Assembly (NCBI GenBank): GCA_017854855.1
Contig: JAFMGZ010000025.1
Location: 1 to 50,263, forward strand
DNA length: 50,263 bases
Direction of reading: 5' to 3'
From: Sulfitobacter sp.
GTDB lineage: Bacteria > Pseudomonadota > Alphaproteobacteria > Rhodobacterales > Rhodobacteraceae
Shown: positions 9,631 through 18,248 of the stretch, piece after piece
How positions within the stretch are numbered: the stretch's first letter is position 1
How the letters are laid out: each line of letters starts with the position of its first letter
Program-made: the position numbers and the translations under genes
The notes under the pieces: generated by a model
The model's input: only the letters and a program-made list of their open reading frames with translations
What the model was told of the DNA's origin: nothing
Databases searched by the model: none

Positions 9631-10232
9631 GCTGCCACCCTTTGCTGAAATGCCGTGTCACTGAGGTGAAATTGCGGCGCGATGAACTCCTCTGCCCGCT
9701 TGATCCACCCCCCCTTGCCGCCTGAACGGGCGCGGGCATATTTCCGGCTGGCCGGGCGCTTGTCAGCCAGTTGGAAATAGTAGTTCCGCCGCGCGATCCC
9801 GTAGGCATCGACCAGATGATCAGGGGCCGCCGCCATTGCCTGTGCTGCCGCTGACAGCGTTTGCGGCCCCAGCACACCGTCCACGGTGACGTCTATGCCC
9901 ATATCGCGCAAAAGCTGTTGCAGGATCTTGACCGCATTGGCCCCCGCGTTGACATACATGTCAAATACAGATGCCTGCAGCGGGGCTGGCAAGGCACCGA
10001 TCCGGGGCCGGTCAAAATAATGCTGGATGAAAATATCGATCGCCTGATCCCGGCTCAGCGCTTTGACATCCGCCGCACTGACCTGTCCGTCGCCCGTCAG
10101 ATCCAGCCCTAAACGGCGCATGGTATGGATCGTGACGCCAAACTGCGTGGCCCCACCGGGATCATCGGGATCATTCACATATCCCCCCTCGCGGGTGACG
10201 ATCTGTTCCGCAATCTTTCTGACAGCCTGCAT
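9621..10232 (-). CDS. GTA-type endolysin, glycoside hydrolase family 108 with C-terminal peptidoglycan-binding domain
   Basis: Peptidoglycan-cleaving N-acetylmuramidase of 203 residues. The GH108 signature is TREGGYVNDPDDPGGATQFGVT, with catalytic Glu15 in REGGY. Residues 44-55 (DLTGDGQVSAAD) look like an EF-hand/dockerin-type calcium loop inside the catalytic domain. The second half (VDGVLGPQTLSAA onward) is the PG_binding_3 domain. There is no signal peptide, so export depends on the adjacent holin. I chose the ATG at 10232 because an AAGGGG ribosome site sits about 8 bases upstream. A TTG at 10274 is in frame but unsupported. The gene lies between ccmE and the holin gene. Confidence 0.85.
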   Translation of the reverse strand: MQAVRKIAEQIVTREGGYVNDPDDPGGATQFGVTIHTMRRLGLDLTGDGQVSAADVKALSRDQAIDIFIQHYFDRPRIGALPAPLQASVFDMYVNAGANAVKILQQLLRDMGIDVTVDGVLGPQTLSAAAQAMAAAPDHLVDAYGIARRNYYFQLADKRPASRKYARARSGGKGGWIKRAEEFIAPQFHLSDTAFQQRVAAWA

Positions 10233-10279
10233 GGCCTGTACCCCTTGCCCTGAAATGCAGGTCAAGAAGGTCAAACAAT

Positions 10280-10292
10280 CCTTAACTTAAGG
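10280..10292. promoter_or_regulatory. Short palindrome CCTTAA-C-TTAAGG upstream of the lysis pair
   Basis: Perfect 6-bp arms around a single base, 48 bp upstream of the chosen endolysin start and 19 bp beyond the ccmE stop. It contains two TTAA units, but their spacing (1 nt) does not fit the CtrA consensus (7 nt). It is a possible binding site for a regulator of the lysis genes. Confidence 0.3.
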
Positions 10293-10310
10293 TAGCGTGA
10301 CCGAACGCTG

Positions 10311-10754
10311 TCAGCTTTCGGGCTCCACGTAGACACCTTGGGCTTTCAACGCATCGACGACCTCTTTGGGCATATACGTCTCATCATGTTTGGCAAGGAT
10401 TTCAGAGGCTTGGAAAACGCCGTCGATGTAGCGCCCGGTGCCGACCATCCCCTGATTTTCCTCAAACAGATCAGGCAACACCCCCTTGAAGGTCACCGGC
10501 ACCGATGCCCCCCCGTCGGTCACGTTAAAGCTGATTGTCTCGCTTTCACCGCGCACCAGCGTGCCTTCTTCGACCAAACCGCCGATCCGGAACACCTCTG
10601 AAGGGCCGGGCGGTTCTGCGATCACCTGGCTTGGTGCACGGAAAAAGTTGATGCCGTCGCGCATCGCATAGCCGATCAGCGCCGTAGAGGCGATCAGCGC
10701 CACGACCGCCACGGCGATCACTTGAATACGTCTTTGTTTCTTCAGGTTCTTCAT
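10311..10754 (-). CDS. ccmE: Cytochrome c maturation haem chaperone CcmE
   Basis: Periplasmic haem chaperone anchored by one N-terminal helix (about residues 11-30). It binds haem covalently before passing it to CcmF. The 147-residue product carries the haem-binding His123 and Tyr127 in AKHDETYMP, and the beta-barrel core VFRIGGLVEEGT. I chose the ATG at 10754 (MKNLKKQRRIQ). A GTG three codons upstream at 10763 overlaps the argC stop as GTGA and is an equally possible start. It is transcribed directly after argC, and the lysis pair follows before ccmF resumes. Confidence 0.94.
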   Translation of the reverse strand: MKNLKKQRRIQVIAVAVVALIASTALIGYAMRDGINFFRAPSQVIAEPPGPSEVFRIGGLVEEGTLVRGESETISFNVTDGGASVPVTFKGVLPDLFEENQGMVGTGRYIDGVFQASEILAKHDETYMPKEVVDALKAQGVYVEPES

Positions 10755-10759
10755 GGCAC

Positions 10760-11785
10760 TCACGGAAAGAGCGGGGCCATCATCAGCCCCTCTGTCTCTT
10801 CTATACCTAACATCAGATTCGCATTCTGCAACGCCTGCCCGCTGCTACCTTTTGTCAGGTTGTCCAGGGCGGCCGTGACAATCGCACGTCCTTCGATCCG
10901 GTCTGCCGCCACCCCGATGTGGCAAAAGTTGGATCCACGGATATGCCTTGTACTGGGCGCCTCGCCAAAGGGGATCACCTTGATAAAGGGTTCATCCGCA
11001 TAGGTGGTTTCCAGTGCCCGATAAATGGCTTGCGCATCGCCTTTGACATAGCAGGTGGCCAGAATGCCCCGGTTCGCCGGAATCAGATGCGGTGTGAACT
11101 GAACTTTGACGGGCCGTCCCGCAATGGCTGAAAATTCCTGATCAAACTCACCCAGATGCCGGTGCGTGCCGCCGATGGCATAGGGGTGATACCCTTCCGA
11201 CAATTCCGCATGCAGCAGATTTTCCTTGAGCGACCGCCCCGCCCCCGATACCGCGCATTTCAGGTCCAGAATGATGTCATCCAGATCAATCAGCCCCGCC
11301 GCAATCAAGGGCCGCATGGCAAACTGCCCCGTCGCCGCATTGCAGCCCGTGCCCGCCACCAGACGCGCCGCCTTGATCTGTTCGCGGTAGAATTCGGTCA
11401 GCCCGTAAACCGCCTCCGCCTGCTGTTCCAGTGCCGCATGCGCATTACCGTACCACTTTTCATAGGCAGCAGGGTCCCGCAGCCGGAAATCCGCCGAAAG
11501 ATCGACAATCTTGAGGTCCTTGGGCAGTTTGGCAATCACCTCCTGAGAGGTTTTGTGCGGCAGGGCGCAAAAACACAGATCAATGGATGAAAAATCAATC
11601 TCGTCGATGGTGACAAGCTGCGGCAGATCCATGTGGCGCAGATGTGGAAAGGCTTCGGCCATGCTTTGACCGGCTTTGGAATTTGCCCCCAACGCCTTGA
11701 TTGTCATAGAGGAATGGCCCGCAATGAGCCGGACGAGTTCGGCACCAGTATAGCCCGAGGCACCTAGGATGGCGATATTGTACAT
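10760..11785 (-). CDS. argC: N-acetyl-gamma-glutamyl-phosphate reductase
   Basis: NADPH-dependent third step of arginine biosynthesis, turning N-acetylglutamyl phosphate into the semialdehyde. The 341-residue protein has the Rossmann start [15 protein letters not shown] and the catalytic Cys148 in [11 protein letters not shown], as in the long type-1 ArgC. An AAGGGA ribosome site lies before the ATG. The gene sits between murI and ccmE, and its stop touches the ccmE start, so expression with the ccm genes is likely. Confidence 0.96.
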   Translation of the reverse strand: MYNIAILGASGYTGAELVRLIAGHSSMTIKALGANSKAGQSMAEAFPHLRHMDLPQLVTIDEIDFSSIDLCFCALPHKTSQEVIAKLPKDLKIVDLSADFRLRDPAAYEKWYGNAHAALEQQAEAVYGLTEFYREQIKAARLVAGTGCNAATGQFAMRPLIAAGLIDLDDIILDLKCAVSGAGRSLKENLLHAELSEGYHPYAIGGTHRHLGEFDQEFSAIAGRPVKVQFTPHLIPANRGILATCYVKGDAQAIYRALETTYADEPFIKVIPFGEAPSTRHIRGSNFCHIGVAADRIEGRAIVTAALDNLTKGSSGQALQNANLMLGIEETEGLMMAPLFP

Positions 11786-11835
11786 GTTTTGAAGTCCCTT
11801 GTTCGGGTATGAATCTTGTATGGATTAAGCGAAAA

Positions 11836-12645
11836 TCAAGCGGCGGAGAAGCTGATAGGTCGTCGCAAAAACTGGGTCGCGCGGCTGCTGACCCTTGCCG
11901 GATCACCCGTGGTCAGGAACGCAGGCGCACCGCGGCCCATCTTGTCGGGATGACGGGTCAGATAATCCGCCAGGCTCTCGGCAACCAGATCGGCTTGGGA
12001 AAACACCTTGACCCCCGCGCCCAGAGCATCCTGAAACGTGTCCTGCATCAACGGGTAATGCGTACAGCCAAGGATCGCCGCCTGCGGGTCGGGCATCTTG
12101 CGCCGCAGGGCGTCAACATGGCTGCGCACCATGGCTTCGGCCAGAATGAAATCACCGTCCTCGATGGCGTCCACGACGCCACCACAGGCCTGCGCCTCTA
12201 CGTCCACGCCAATCGCGCGGAATGCCAATTCGCGCTGGAACGCGCGGCTGGCCACGGTCGCGGGCGTGGCGAACAGGGCCACATGTTTCACCTCGACCTC
12301 ACGCGGCGGCGAATTATCGCCCCACTGCCGCTCCGTCAGCGCCTCGATCAGCGGCACAAAGACGCCCAGCACGCGTTTGTCCGTGGGCACCCATGATTCC
12401 TGCATCCGGCGCAGTGCCGCCGCAGAGGCGGTATTGCAGGCCAGGATCACCAGATCACATCCCGCATCAAACAGACGCTGGGTCGCAGCCACGGTTAGGT
12501 TGTAAATATCATCAGAGGTCCGGACCCCGTAGGGCGCATGCGCACTATCGGCCAGATAGACCAGATCAAGGTCAGGCAAACGCGCCTGCACCGCCTGATG
12601 GACGGTCAAACCGCCCAGACCACTATCGAAAATGCCTACTGCCAT
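11836..12645 (-). CDS. murI: Glutamate racemase
   Basis: Cytoplasmic enzyme that makes D-glutamate for peptidoglycan. The 269-residue protein shows all family motifs: [12 protein letters not shown] (Asp7, Ser8), the first catalytic Cys70 in [12 protein letters not shown] and the second, Cys194, in [10 protein letters not shown]. An AAAGGG ribosome site precedes the ATG. It is 14 bp downstream of the acyltransferase gene and 50 bp upstream of argC on the same strand, consistent with one operon. Confidence 0.96.
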   Translation of the reverse strand: MAVGIFDSGLGGLTVHQAVQARLPDLDLVYLADSAHAPYGVRTSDDIYNLTVAATQRLFDAGCDLVILACNTASAAALRRMQESWVPTDKRVLGVFVPLIEALTERQWGDNSPPREVEVKHVALFATPATVASRAFQRELAFRAIGVDVEAQACGGVVDAIEDGDFILAEAMVRSHVDALRRKMPDPQAAILGCTHYPLMQDTFQDALGAGVKVFSQADLVAESLADYLTRHPDKMGRGAPAFLTTGDPARVSSRATQFLRRPISFSAA

Positions 12646-12659
12646 GCCGAACTGCCCTT

Positions 12660-13541
12660 TCAGGCGCGATGATGTTGCTCAAACTCAAAGCCTAGCTCAG
12701 TCGATACAAGCGGCTCTGGCGACAACTCATACGTGGCTTTGCGAAGGAAATCCATCATCGCTTTTGCATCCCCCGACAGCGGGTCCAATACATCGCGGCA
12801 CAGGGGTTTTCCAATGACGACACGCACCGGCGTATCGACCCGGTCGCGGAATTCCTTGATCAGTAATCCCATCCGCAAGGTGGAATGCAGATGGCTGGCA
12901 ATCTGGAACATGCGGCTGGTATGCCCGTCGAAATAGATCGGCACGACCGTTGCACGGGATTTGGCAATCATCCGCGCGGTAAAACTGCGCCAGCCGGGGT
13001 CCATTGGCCTTGAGAACGGCCTTGCCGCCGTGCTGACCGTGCCGCCTGGGAATATCCCGATCGCACCGCCCTGCGCCAGATAGCCCAGCGCCTCGCTGCG
13101 TGTCTGCAGATTGCGGGCAACCGCCGCCCGCCCCGCGTCAAAGCTGATCGGCAGCAGATGACGGTGCAGGTCCGGGGCGCAGCTGAACGCGGAATGGGCC
13201 ATGATCTTGAAATCCCCCCGCGTGCGCGACAGGATCTGCCCCAGCATCAGCCCGTCCAGAATGCCATAGGGATGATTGGCGATGCAGATGACCGGCCCCT
13301 CGCGCGGGACCGTCTCAAGGGTGCCCTGCACCACATCAAGGCTCAGACCATAGCGGGCCGCCATCACCTCGAAAAACCCGGCCCCCGCCTCGACCTCATT
13401 TTCATAGCCACGCGCGCGCCTGATAAGGCCCAGACGGCCAGTGCTGTTTTCCAACAACCGGATCAGCGCGCGGCCTGACCGACTGGCGGCGGCATGGGCA
13501 TAGCTGATGTCACGCGCGGATGAGAGGGTTTGTTTTCTCAT
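12660..13541 (-). CDS. Lysophospholipid acyltransferase family protein (PlsC-like)
   Basis: A 293-residue PlsC-superfamily protein that probably transfers an acyl chain to a lipid acceptor at the inner face of the membrane. Seen: the acyltransferase motif as NHPYGILDG (His90 and Asp96; the spacing is one residue longer than the standard HxxxxD), FDAGRAA and the glycine motif GIFPGGTVS (163-170), with PIYFDGHTS later. This variant resembles the hemolysin/OlsA-like branch found in alphaproteobacteria, which includes ornithine-lipid enzymes. The acceptor cannot be told from sequence. It sits between ior and murI. Confidence 0.75.
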   Translation of the reverse strand: MRKQTLSSARDISYAHAAASRSGRALIRLLENSTGRLGLIRRARGYENEVEAGAGFFEVMAARYGLSLDVVQGTLETVPREGPVICIANHPYGILDGLMLGQILSRTRGDFKIMAHSAFSCAPDLHRHLLPISFDAGRAAVARNLQTRSEALGYLAQGGAIGIFPGGTVSTAARPFSRPMDPGWRSFTARMIAKSRATVVPIYFDGHTSRMFQIASHLHSTLRMGLLIKEFRDRVDTPVRVVIGKPLCRDVLDPLSGDAKAMMDFLRKATYELSPEPLVSTELGFEFEQHHRA

Positions 13542-13605
13542 GGTCCGTTCCCCTGGGGCTTGCGCCCCCCGCTACGCGACAAATGCTACGGTTTCACGAC
13601 AGCGG

Positions 13606-16600
13606 TCACTCTGCCGCTTTCGCCATCTGCGGCCCGCCTGCCCGGATCACACTCAGCAGCTCTTCGCGCCGTTTTGCCGCCTTTGCCTCAGCGGCCTGTT
13701 TGACCGGACCAAAGCCGCGGATCTGTTTGGGCAGCTCGGCCAATGCCACGATAGCATCGCGGGTCTGGTCATTCAGCTTGGGCAGCACGGCGGCCATGTC
13801 CGCCTCATATTGCTTGATCAGTGCGCGCTCCATCTTGCGCTCGGCGGTATAGCCGAAAGGATCGAACGGCGTGCCGCGCAGGACCTTCATCCGCGCCATC
13901 ATCCGCAAGGGACGTTCCAGCCATTGGCCAAACTCGCGTTTCACCGGACGGCCGTTTGGCCCCATCTTGGACAACATCGGCGGGGCCAGGTTGAAGGTCA
14001 TCTTGAAATCGCCATCAAACTCGGCCATCGCCTTTTCACGGCTGCTCAACAACAGCCGGGCCACTTCGTATTCGTCCTTGTAGGACAATAGCTTGTGATA
14101 GCCTTCCAGCATGGCAGCCTTGACCGCATCATCCGTGACCGCATTGACCAGCTTGGCATAACGCTTGGCCAGCCGCTTGCCCTGATAGGCGGTCAGCTGC
14201 TCCATGCGGAAGGCGATCCTGTCGTCCAATGTCTTGGGCAGGGAAAGCACCTTGGGGGCGATGACCCGCGCCGCATCCTCTGGGTACAGAACCGCCCAGC
14301 GCCCCAATTCAAAGGCCCGCAGGTTTTGATCAACCGCAGCACCATTCAGGCGGATCGCCTCTTGCAGGCTGTCCAGCGTCAGCGGCAGCAGCCCCTTTTG
14401 GAAGGCCCCGCCAAACACCATCATATTGGAAAAGATCGAATCGCCCAATGTCGCCTTGGCCAGGTCAGAGGCATCAAACAGCGACACCCGGTCCTTCAAC
14501 CGCGCCTCAAGCGCAAGGGCCAGACGGTCATAGGGCAGTTGGAATTCCGTATCGCGGGTAAAATCGCCAGTCACGATTTCGTGGCTGTTCACCACCGCGC
14601 CAGTGCGCGCCCCATGGGTCAGCCCCAGCGTCTTTGAGCCCGCAGAGACAACCAGATCACCACCAATCAGCGCATCCGCCTCGCCCGTGGCCACACGGAT
14701 GGCAGAGATATCCTCGGGCGTATTCGCTAGGCGGCAATGGATGTGCACCGCGCCGCCCTTTTGGGCCAGACCTGCCATCTCCATCATGCCGGCCCCTTTG
14801 CCGTCCAGCTGCGCGGCCTGTGCCAGCACAGCCCCGATGGTCACGACCCCCGTGCCACCCACACCGGTGATGACCACGTTATGGGTGCCATTAATGGCGG
14901 GGATTTCAGGCATCGGCAGATCGGGAATCTTGACCTCGGTCGTGGCTTCCTTGCGCACCTTGGCACCTTCGAGGGTCACAAAGGACGGGCAGAACCCTTT
15001 GACGCAGGAAAAATCCTTGTTGCAGGAGGATTGGTCAATCGCACGCTTGCGGCCCAGTTCTGTCTCCTTGGGGACGATCGACACGCAGTTGGATTGCACA
15101 CCGCAATCGCCACAGCCCTCGCAGACGTCAGAGTTGATAAAGACCCGCTTGTCAGGATCTGGAAACAGGCCCCGCTTGCGGCGGCGGCGTTTTTCAGCGG
15201 CACAGGTCTGCACATAGACAATGGCGCTGACGCCTTGCTTGGTGGCAAAGTCCTTTTGCACCGTATCCAGCATGGCACGTTCATGCATCGGGATCCCCTT
15301 GAAGGCTGCCGGATCCACATCTTCTTTCTCGTCATAGACGATGGCAAGGTTCTCGATCCCCATGGCGCGCAGCTCTTTTGCGATGCGCGGCGCGTCCAGA
15401 TCGCCTTCGTTATGCTGCCCGCCGGTCATGGCAACCGCGTCGTTATACAGAATCTTGTAGGTGATGTTCGTCCCTGCCGCGACCGCCGCACGGATCGCCT
15501 GAATGCCAGAGTGGTTATAGGTCCCGTCGCCAAGGTTCTGGAACACATGCGCGCGCGTCGAAAACGGTGCCTCCCCGATCCAGTTGGCCCCCTCGCCGCC
15601 CATATGGGTAAAGCCAAGGGTGTCACGGTCCATCCATTGCGCCATGAAGTGACACCCGATGCCCGCATAGGCACGGCTGCCCTCGGGCACTTTGGTAGAG
15701 GTGTTGTGCGGACAGCCCGAACAGAAATACGGCAGGCGGGCCGCGATCTCTTCGGCATTGTCGGCGCGCCGGGCCTCGTCCAGACGGGCAAGCCCGGCCT
15801 TTACGCCGTCCGTATCACGCCCCTCTTCGCACAATACCTGGCCCAGCTTTTCAGCAATATCCACAGGGTCCAGCGCCCAGCGCGACGTAAAGAACTCTTC
15901 GCCGTTCTTGCGGCCCCCATAGACGCGGTGACGCATCTGATCGTCAAAAAGCGCCTCTTTGATCTGCACCTCGATCAGCTTGCGCTTTTCTTCAACCACG
16001 ATGATCAGATCCAGTTCTTCGGCCCAATCGTGGAAACCGCGCATGTTCAGCGGCCATGTCTGGCCCACTTTGTAGGTTGTGATGCCCAACCGCTCGGCCT
16101 CGGCCTCATCAATGTTCAGCAGGCTCAGCGCATGGATCAGATCAAGCCAGTTCTTTCCGGCCGCCACCAGACCAATCTTGGCCCCGGGTTTGCCCCAGAC
16201 CCGTTTGTCCATCTTGTTGGCATGGCTAAACGCCTCTGCCGCATAGCGTTTATAGTCAATCAGACGCTTTTCCTGTTCGATACGGTCGTCCACCAAGCGG
16301 ATGTTCAGCCCGCCCTGCGGCATCTCGAACTCTGGCGTCACAAAAGACAGCCGGTGCGGATCACCGTTCACAACAGACGTGACCTCAACCGTGTCCTTCA
16401 TGGTCTTGAGGCCCACCCAGACCCCCGCAAACCGCGACAGCGCCCAACCATAAAGCCCGTAATCCAGAATTTCCTGCACGCCTGCAGGGCTGACCACCGG
16501 CATATAGCTGTCGATCATGGCAAATTCAGACTGGTGCAGCACGGTCGAGGATTCGCCCGTGTGGTCATCCCCCATCGCCATCAGCACGCCGCCATTCTTG

Positions 16601-17004
16601 GACGTGCCCGCCATGTTGGCATGGCGCATGACATCGCCAGACCGGTCCACACCGGGGCCCTTGCCGTACCACAGACCAAAGACGCCATCGAACTTGCCCT
16701 CACCGCGCAGCTCTGCCTGCTGTGCGCCCCATAGGGCCGTTGCGGCCAAGTCTTCGTTCAATCCAGCCTGAAAGGTCACATCATGCTCTGTCAGAACCTT
16801 TTCTGCCTTGGACATCTGCAAATCGACCGCCCCCAGAGGCGAGCCACGATAGCCGGTCACCAGACCCGCAGTGTGCAGCCCCGCAGCCCTGTCGCGCGCT
16901 GACTGCATCAACATCATCCGCACCAGCGCCTGCGTGCCGTTGAGCAGCACCGGGCTTTTCTCCAGGTCGAAGCGGTCGTTCAATGTGATCTTTGGCGTCG
17001 TCAT
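13606..17004 (-). CDS. Indolepyruvate ferredoxin oxidoreductase, fused alpha-beta(-gamma) type
   Basis: Single 1132-residue 2-oxoacid:ferredoxin oxidoreductase that oxidatively decarboxylates aryl or branched 2-oxoacids to acyl-CoA during amino-acid catabolism. In order it has an N-terminal pyruvate-ferredoxin-type domain (GYRGSPLGAVD) and a TPP-binding domain with SGCPHN, LGDGTYNHSG and DAVAMTGGQ (about 521-529). A cysteine-rich Fe-S segment with CEGCGDC follows near 625, then a gamma domain starting VVITGVGGTGVVTIG near 708. I chose the ATG at 17004 because GGGAGG lies 7 bases upstream. The ATG at 17028 has no ribosome site. It is divergent from a LysR regulator, with an operator-like dyad in its promoter. 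Confidence 0.93.
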   Translation of the reverse strand: MTTPKITLNDRFDLEKSPVLLNGTQALVRMMLMQSARDRAAGLHTAGLVTGYRGSPLGAVDLQMSKAEKVLTEHDVTFQAGLNEDLAATALWGAQQAELRGEGKFDGVFGLWYGKGPGVDRSGDVMRHANMAGTSKNGGVLMAMGDDHTGESSTVLHQSEFAMIDSYMPVVSPAGVQEILDYGLYGWALSRFAGVWVGLKTMKDTVEVTSVVNGDPHRLSFVTPEFEMPQGGLNIRLVDDRIEQEKRLIDYKRYAAEAFSHANKMDKRVWGKPGAKIGLVAAGKNWLDLIHALSLLNIDEAEAERLGITTYKVGQTWPLNMRGFHDWAEELDLIIVVEEKRKLIEVQIKEALFDDQMRHRVYGGRKNGEEFFTSRWALDPVDIAEKLGQVLCEEGRDTDGVKAGLARLDEARRADNAEEIAARLPYFCSGCPHNTSTKVPEGSRAYAGIGCHFMAQWMDRDTLGFTHMGGEGANWIGEAPFSTRAHVFQNLGDGTYNHSGIQAIRAAVAAGTNITYKILYNDAVAMTGGQHNEGDLDAPRIAKELRAMGIENLAIVYDEKEDVDPAAFKGIPMHERAMLDTVQKDFATKQGVSAIVYVQTCAAEKRRRRKRGLFPDPDKRVFINSDVCEGCGDCGVQSNCVSIVPKETELGRKRAIDQSSCNKDFSCVKGFCPSFVTLEGAKVRKEATTEVKIPDLPMPEIPAINGTHNVVITGVGGTGVVTIGAVLAQAAQLDGKGAGMMEMAGLAQKGGAVHIHCRLANTPEDISAIRVATGEADALIGGDLVVSAGSKTLGLTHGARTGAVVNSHEIVTGDFTRDTEFQLPYDRLALALEARLKDRVSLFDASDLAKATLGDSIFSNMMVFGGAFQKGLLPLTLDSLQEAIRLNGAAVDQNLRAFELGRWAVLYPEDAARVIAPKVLSLPKTLDDRIAFRMEQLTAYQGKRLAKRYAKLVNAVTDDAVKAAMLEGYHKLLSYKDEYEVARLLLSSREKAMAEFDGDFKMTFNLAPPMLSKMGPNGRPVKREFGQWLERPLRMMARMKVLRGTPFDPFGYTAERKMERALIKQYEADMAAVLPKLNDQTRDAIVALAELPKQIRGFGPVKQAAEAKAAKRREELLSVIRAGGPQMAKAAE

Positions 17005-17047
17005 GGCGGCCTCCCTGCGTTCAGACATCTTGCAAAAGTTATAAAAG

Positions 17048-17076
17048 ATTATAGGTCACAAATGCTGACCTGTATA
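17048..17076 (-). promoter_or_regulatory. Predicted ior promoter with a LysR-type dyad in the spacer
   Basis: Read on the minus strand there is a perfect -10 TATAAT (17053-17048) and a -35-like TATACA (17076-17071) with 17 bp between them. The spacer is almost exactly filled by the dyad AGGTCA-N7-TGACCT (17053-17071). That dyad contains a T-N11-A core (T17056, A17068), the LysR-family signature. It lies 44 bp upstream of the ior start and 99 bp upstream of the divergent LysR gene. Confidence 0.6.
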
Positions 17077-17174
17077 GTTGCTTTTCTGTGGACAGAACGA
17101 CAATCCACCAAATGCCCCCTGTATTTAGGCCTGCATTAGAGTAGAACCAAACGCAGGGACCAAAAGAGATACCG

Positions 17175-18074
17175 ATGGATTGGGATAAACTCAGAATTTT
17201 TCACGCGGTTGCCGACGCAGGGTCCTTGACCCATGCGGGCGATAAACTGAACCTGTCACAATCTGCGGTCTCCCGCCAGATCAGAGGCCTTGAAGAGCAG
17301 CTTAACACCAATCTGTTCCACCGCCATGCCCGCGGCCTGATCTTGACCGAACAGGGCGAGTTGCTGTTTGACGCCACTGCGGCGATGTCCAAACGGCTCG
17401 ATGCCGCCTCGGCACGCATTCGCGACAGCGAAGAAGAAGTGTTCGGCGAATTGCGCGTCACCACCACAACCGGATTTGGCACCCTGTGGCTGGCCCCGCG
17501 CCTGCCCAAGCTGTATGAGAAATATCCAGACCTCAAGGTCGATCTGATGCTGGAAGAGCGCGTCTTGGATCTGCCCATGCGCGAGGCGGATGTGGCAATC
17601 CGTATGAAAGAACCCTCGCAGGCCGATCTCATTCGCAAGAAACTGATGATGATCCGCATGTGCCTCTATGCCACTCCGGCCTATCTGGCGGCAAATGGCA
17701 CCCCCAAGCGGATGGAGGACATGGCCGATCATCGCCTGATCTGTCAAAACACCAACAGCAACCAGGTCGGAGCGGGTCTGAATCTGGTGCAGCAGCTGAT
17801 GATGCATGATGTCCGATCCCTGCTGACCGTAAATAACTATTTCGGCGTGCTTCAGGGTGTCGTCAACGATCTGGGCATTGGTGTGCTTCCCGACTACCTG
17901 GTGCAGGATTTTCCCGACCTTGTGCAGGTGATGCCAGACACAGAATCCGCCGATGTGCCCGTTTTTCTGGCGTACCCCGAAGAGTTGCGCCAATCAAAGC
18001 GGGTCGCAGCCTTTAAGGATTTCGTCCAGGATGAAATCATCACCTACCGCAAGCAATTGAAAGAAAACCAATAA
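17175..18074 (+). CDS. LysR family transcriptional regulator
   Basis: A 299-residue regulator. The N-terminal winged helix-turn-helix (about 2-61) contains FHAVADAGSLTHAGDKLNLSQSAVSRQIRGLEEQL in family order. A linker helix and a C-terminal periplasmic-binding-protein-like effector domain (about 90-294) follow. It is divergent from ior, and a dyad with a T-N11-A core sits in the intergenic region. It therefore probably controls ior and perhaps itself; the effector is unknown. A short AGAGA-type ribosome site precedes the ATG. Confidence 0.9.
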   Translation: MDWDKLRIFHAVADAGSLTHAGDKLNLSQSAVSRQIRGLEEQLNTNLFHRHARGLILTEQGELLFDATAAMSKRLDAASARIRDSEEEVFGELRVTTTTGFGTLWLAPRLPKLYEKYPDLKVDLMLEERVLDLPMREADVAIRMKEPSQADLIRKKLMMIRMCLYATPAYLAANGTPKRMEDMADHRLICQNTNSNQVGAGLNLVQQLMMHDVRSLLTVNNYFGVLQGVVNDLGIGVLPDYLVQDFPDLVQVMPDTESADVPVFLAYPEELRQSKRVAAFKDFVQDEIITYRKQLKENQ

Positions 18075-18078
18075 TTCA

Positions 18079-18108
18079 GATATGCAAAAATGGCATATCG
18101 GATATGCC
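18079..18108. promoter_or_regulatory. Three alternating GATATGC heptamers forming a 17-bp palindrome
   Basis: GATATGC (18079), GCATATC (18093) and GATATGC (18101). The last two extend to GGCATATC-G-GATATGCC (18092-18108), with perfect 8-bp arms around one base. It lies just after the LysR stop codon and upstream of the candidate small RNA. This is a likely repressor or activator site; its regulator is unknown. Confidence 0.5.
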
Positions 18109-18159
18109 CCATAAAATGCGCTGACTGACTTGATTGCAGGCACATCGCCCACTAAATGC

Positions 18160-18248
18160 CCATTATACGGAGGGCGGCGGACATATTGTTCGCTCCTCTG
18201 TACCTCCCTGTTGGACTTGGCCGAGCTTCATGCTCGGCCTTTTTTTTG
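18160..18248 (+). ncRNA. Candidate small RNA ending in a strong terminator
   Basis: The 271-bp gap between the LysR gene and the MscS gene ends its first half with a very strong terminator: GGCCGAGC (18219-18226)/GCTCGGCC (18232-18239), 5-nt loop, eight T's. The stretch before it has no ORF but carries two unpaired-looking CU-rich motifs, CTCCTC (18193) and CCTCCC (18203). Such motifs resemble the anti-Shine-Dalgarno loops of several alphaproteobacterial sRNAs (e.g. the CcsR and alpha-r14 groups). A weak promoter-like TTGATT-N17-TAAATG lies at 18130-18158. The 5' end is a guess. It could instead be only the 3' untranslated end of the LysR mRNA. Confidence 0.4.
18219..18248 (+). terminator. 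Strong rho-independent terminator
   Basis: 8-bp perfect GC-rich stem GGCCGAGC/GCTCGGCC with a TTCAT loop and a run of eight T's. It is 144 bp after the LysR stop and 97 bp before the MscS start. Confidence 0.9.

Noticed and set aside
9055-10232. A prophage remnant, suggested by the holin and endolysin
   Set aside because: No integrase, capsid, tail or attachment site is near. The GTA-type families and tight fit in a housekeeping operon favour an off-cluster GTA lysis pair.
14737-16734. A 665-codon open frame on the + strand opposite the indolepyruvate oxidoreductase gene
   Set aside because: It is a mirror of a well-supported gene in GC-rich DNA. The translation is rich in His, Arg and Gln with no recognisable motif, and there is no ribosome site.
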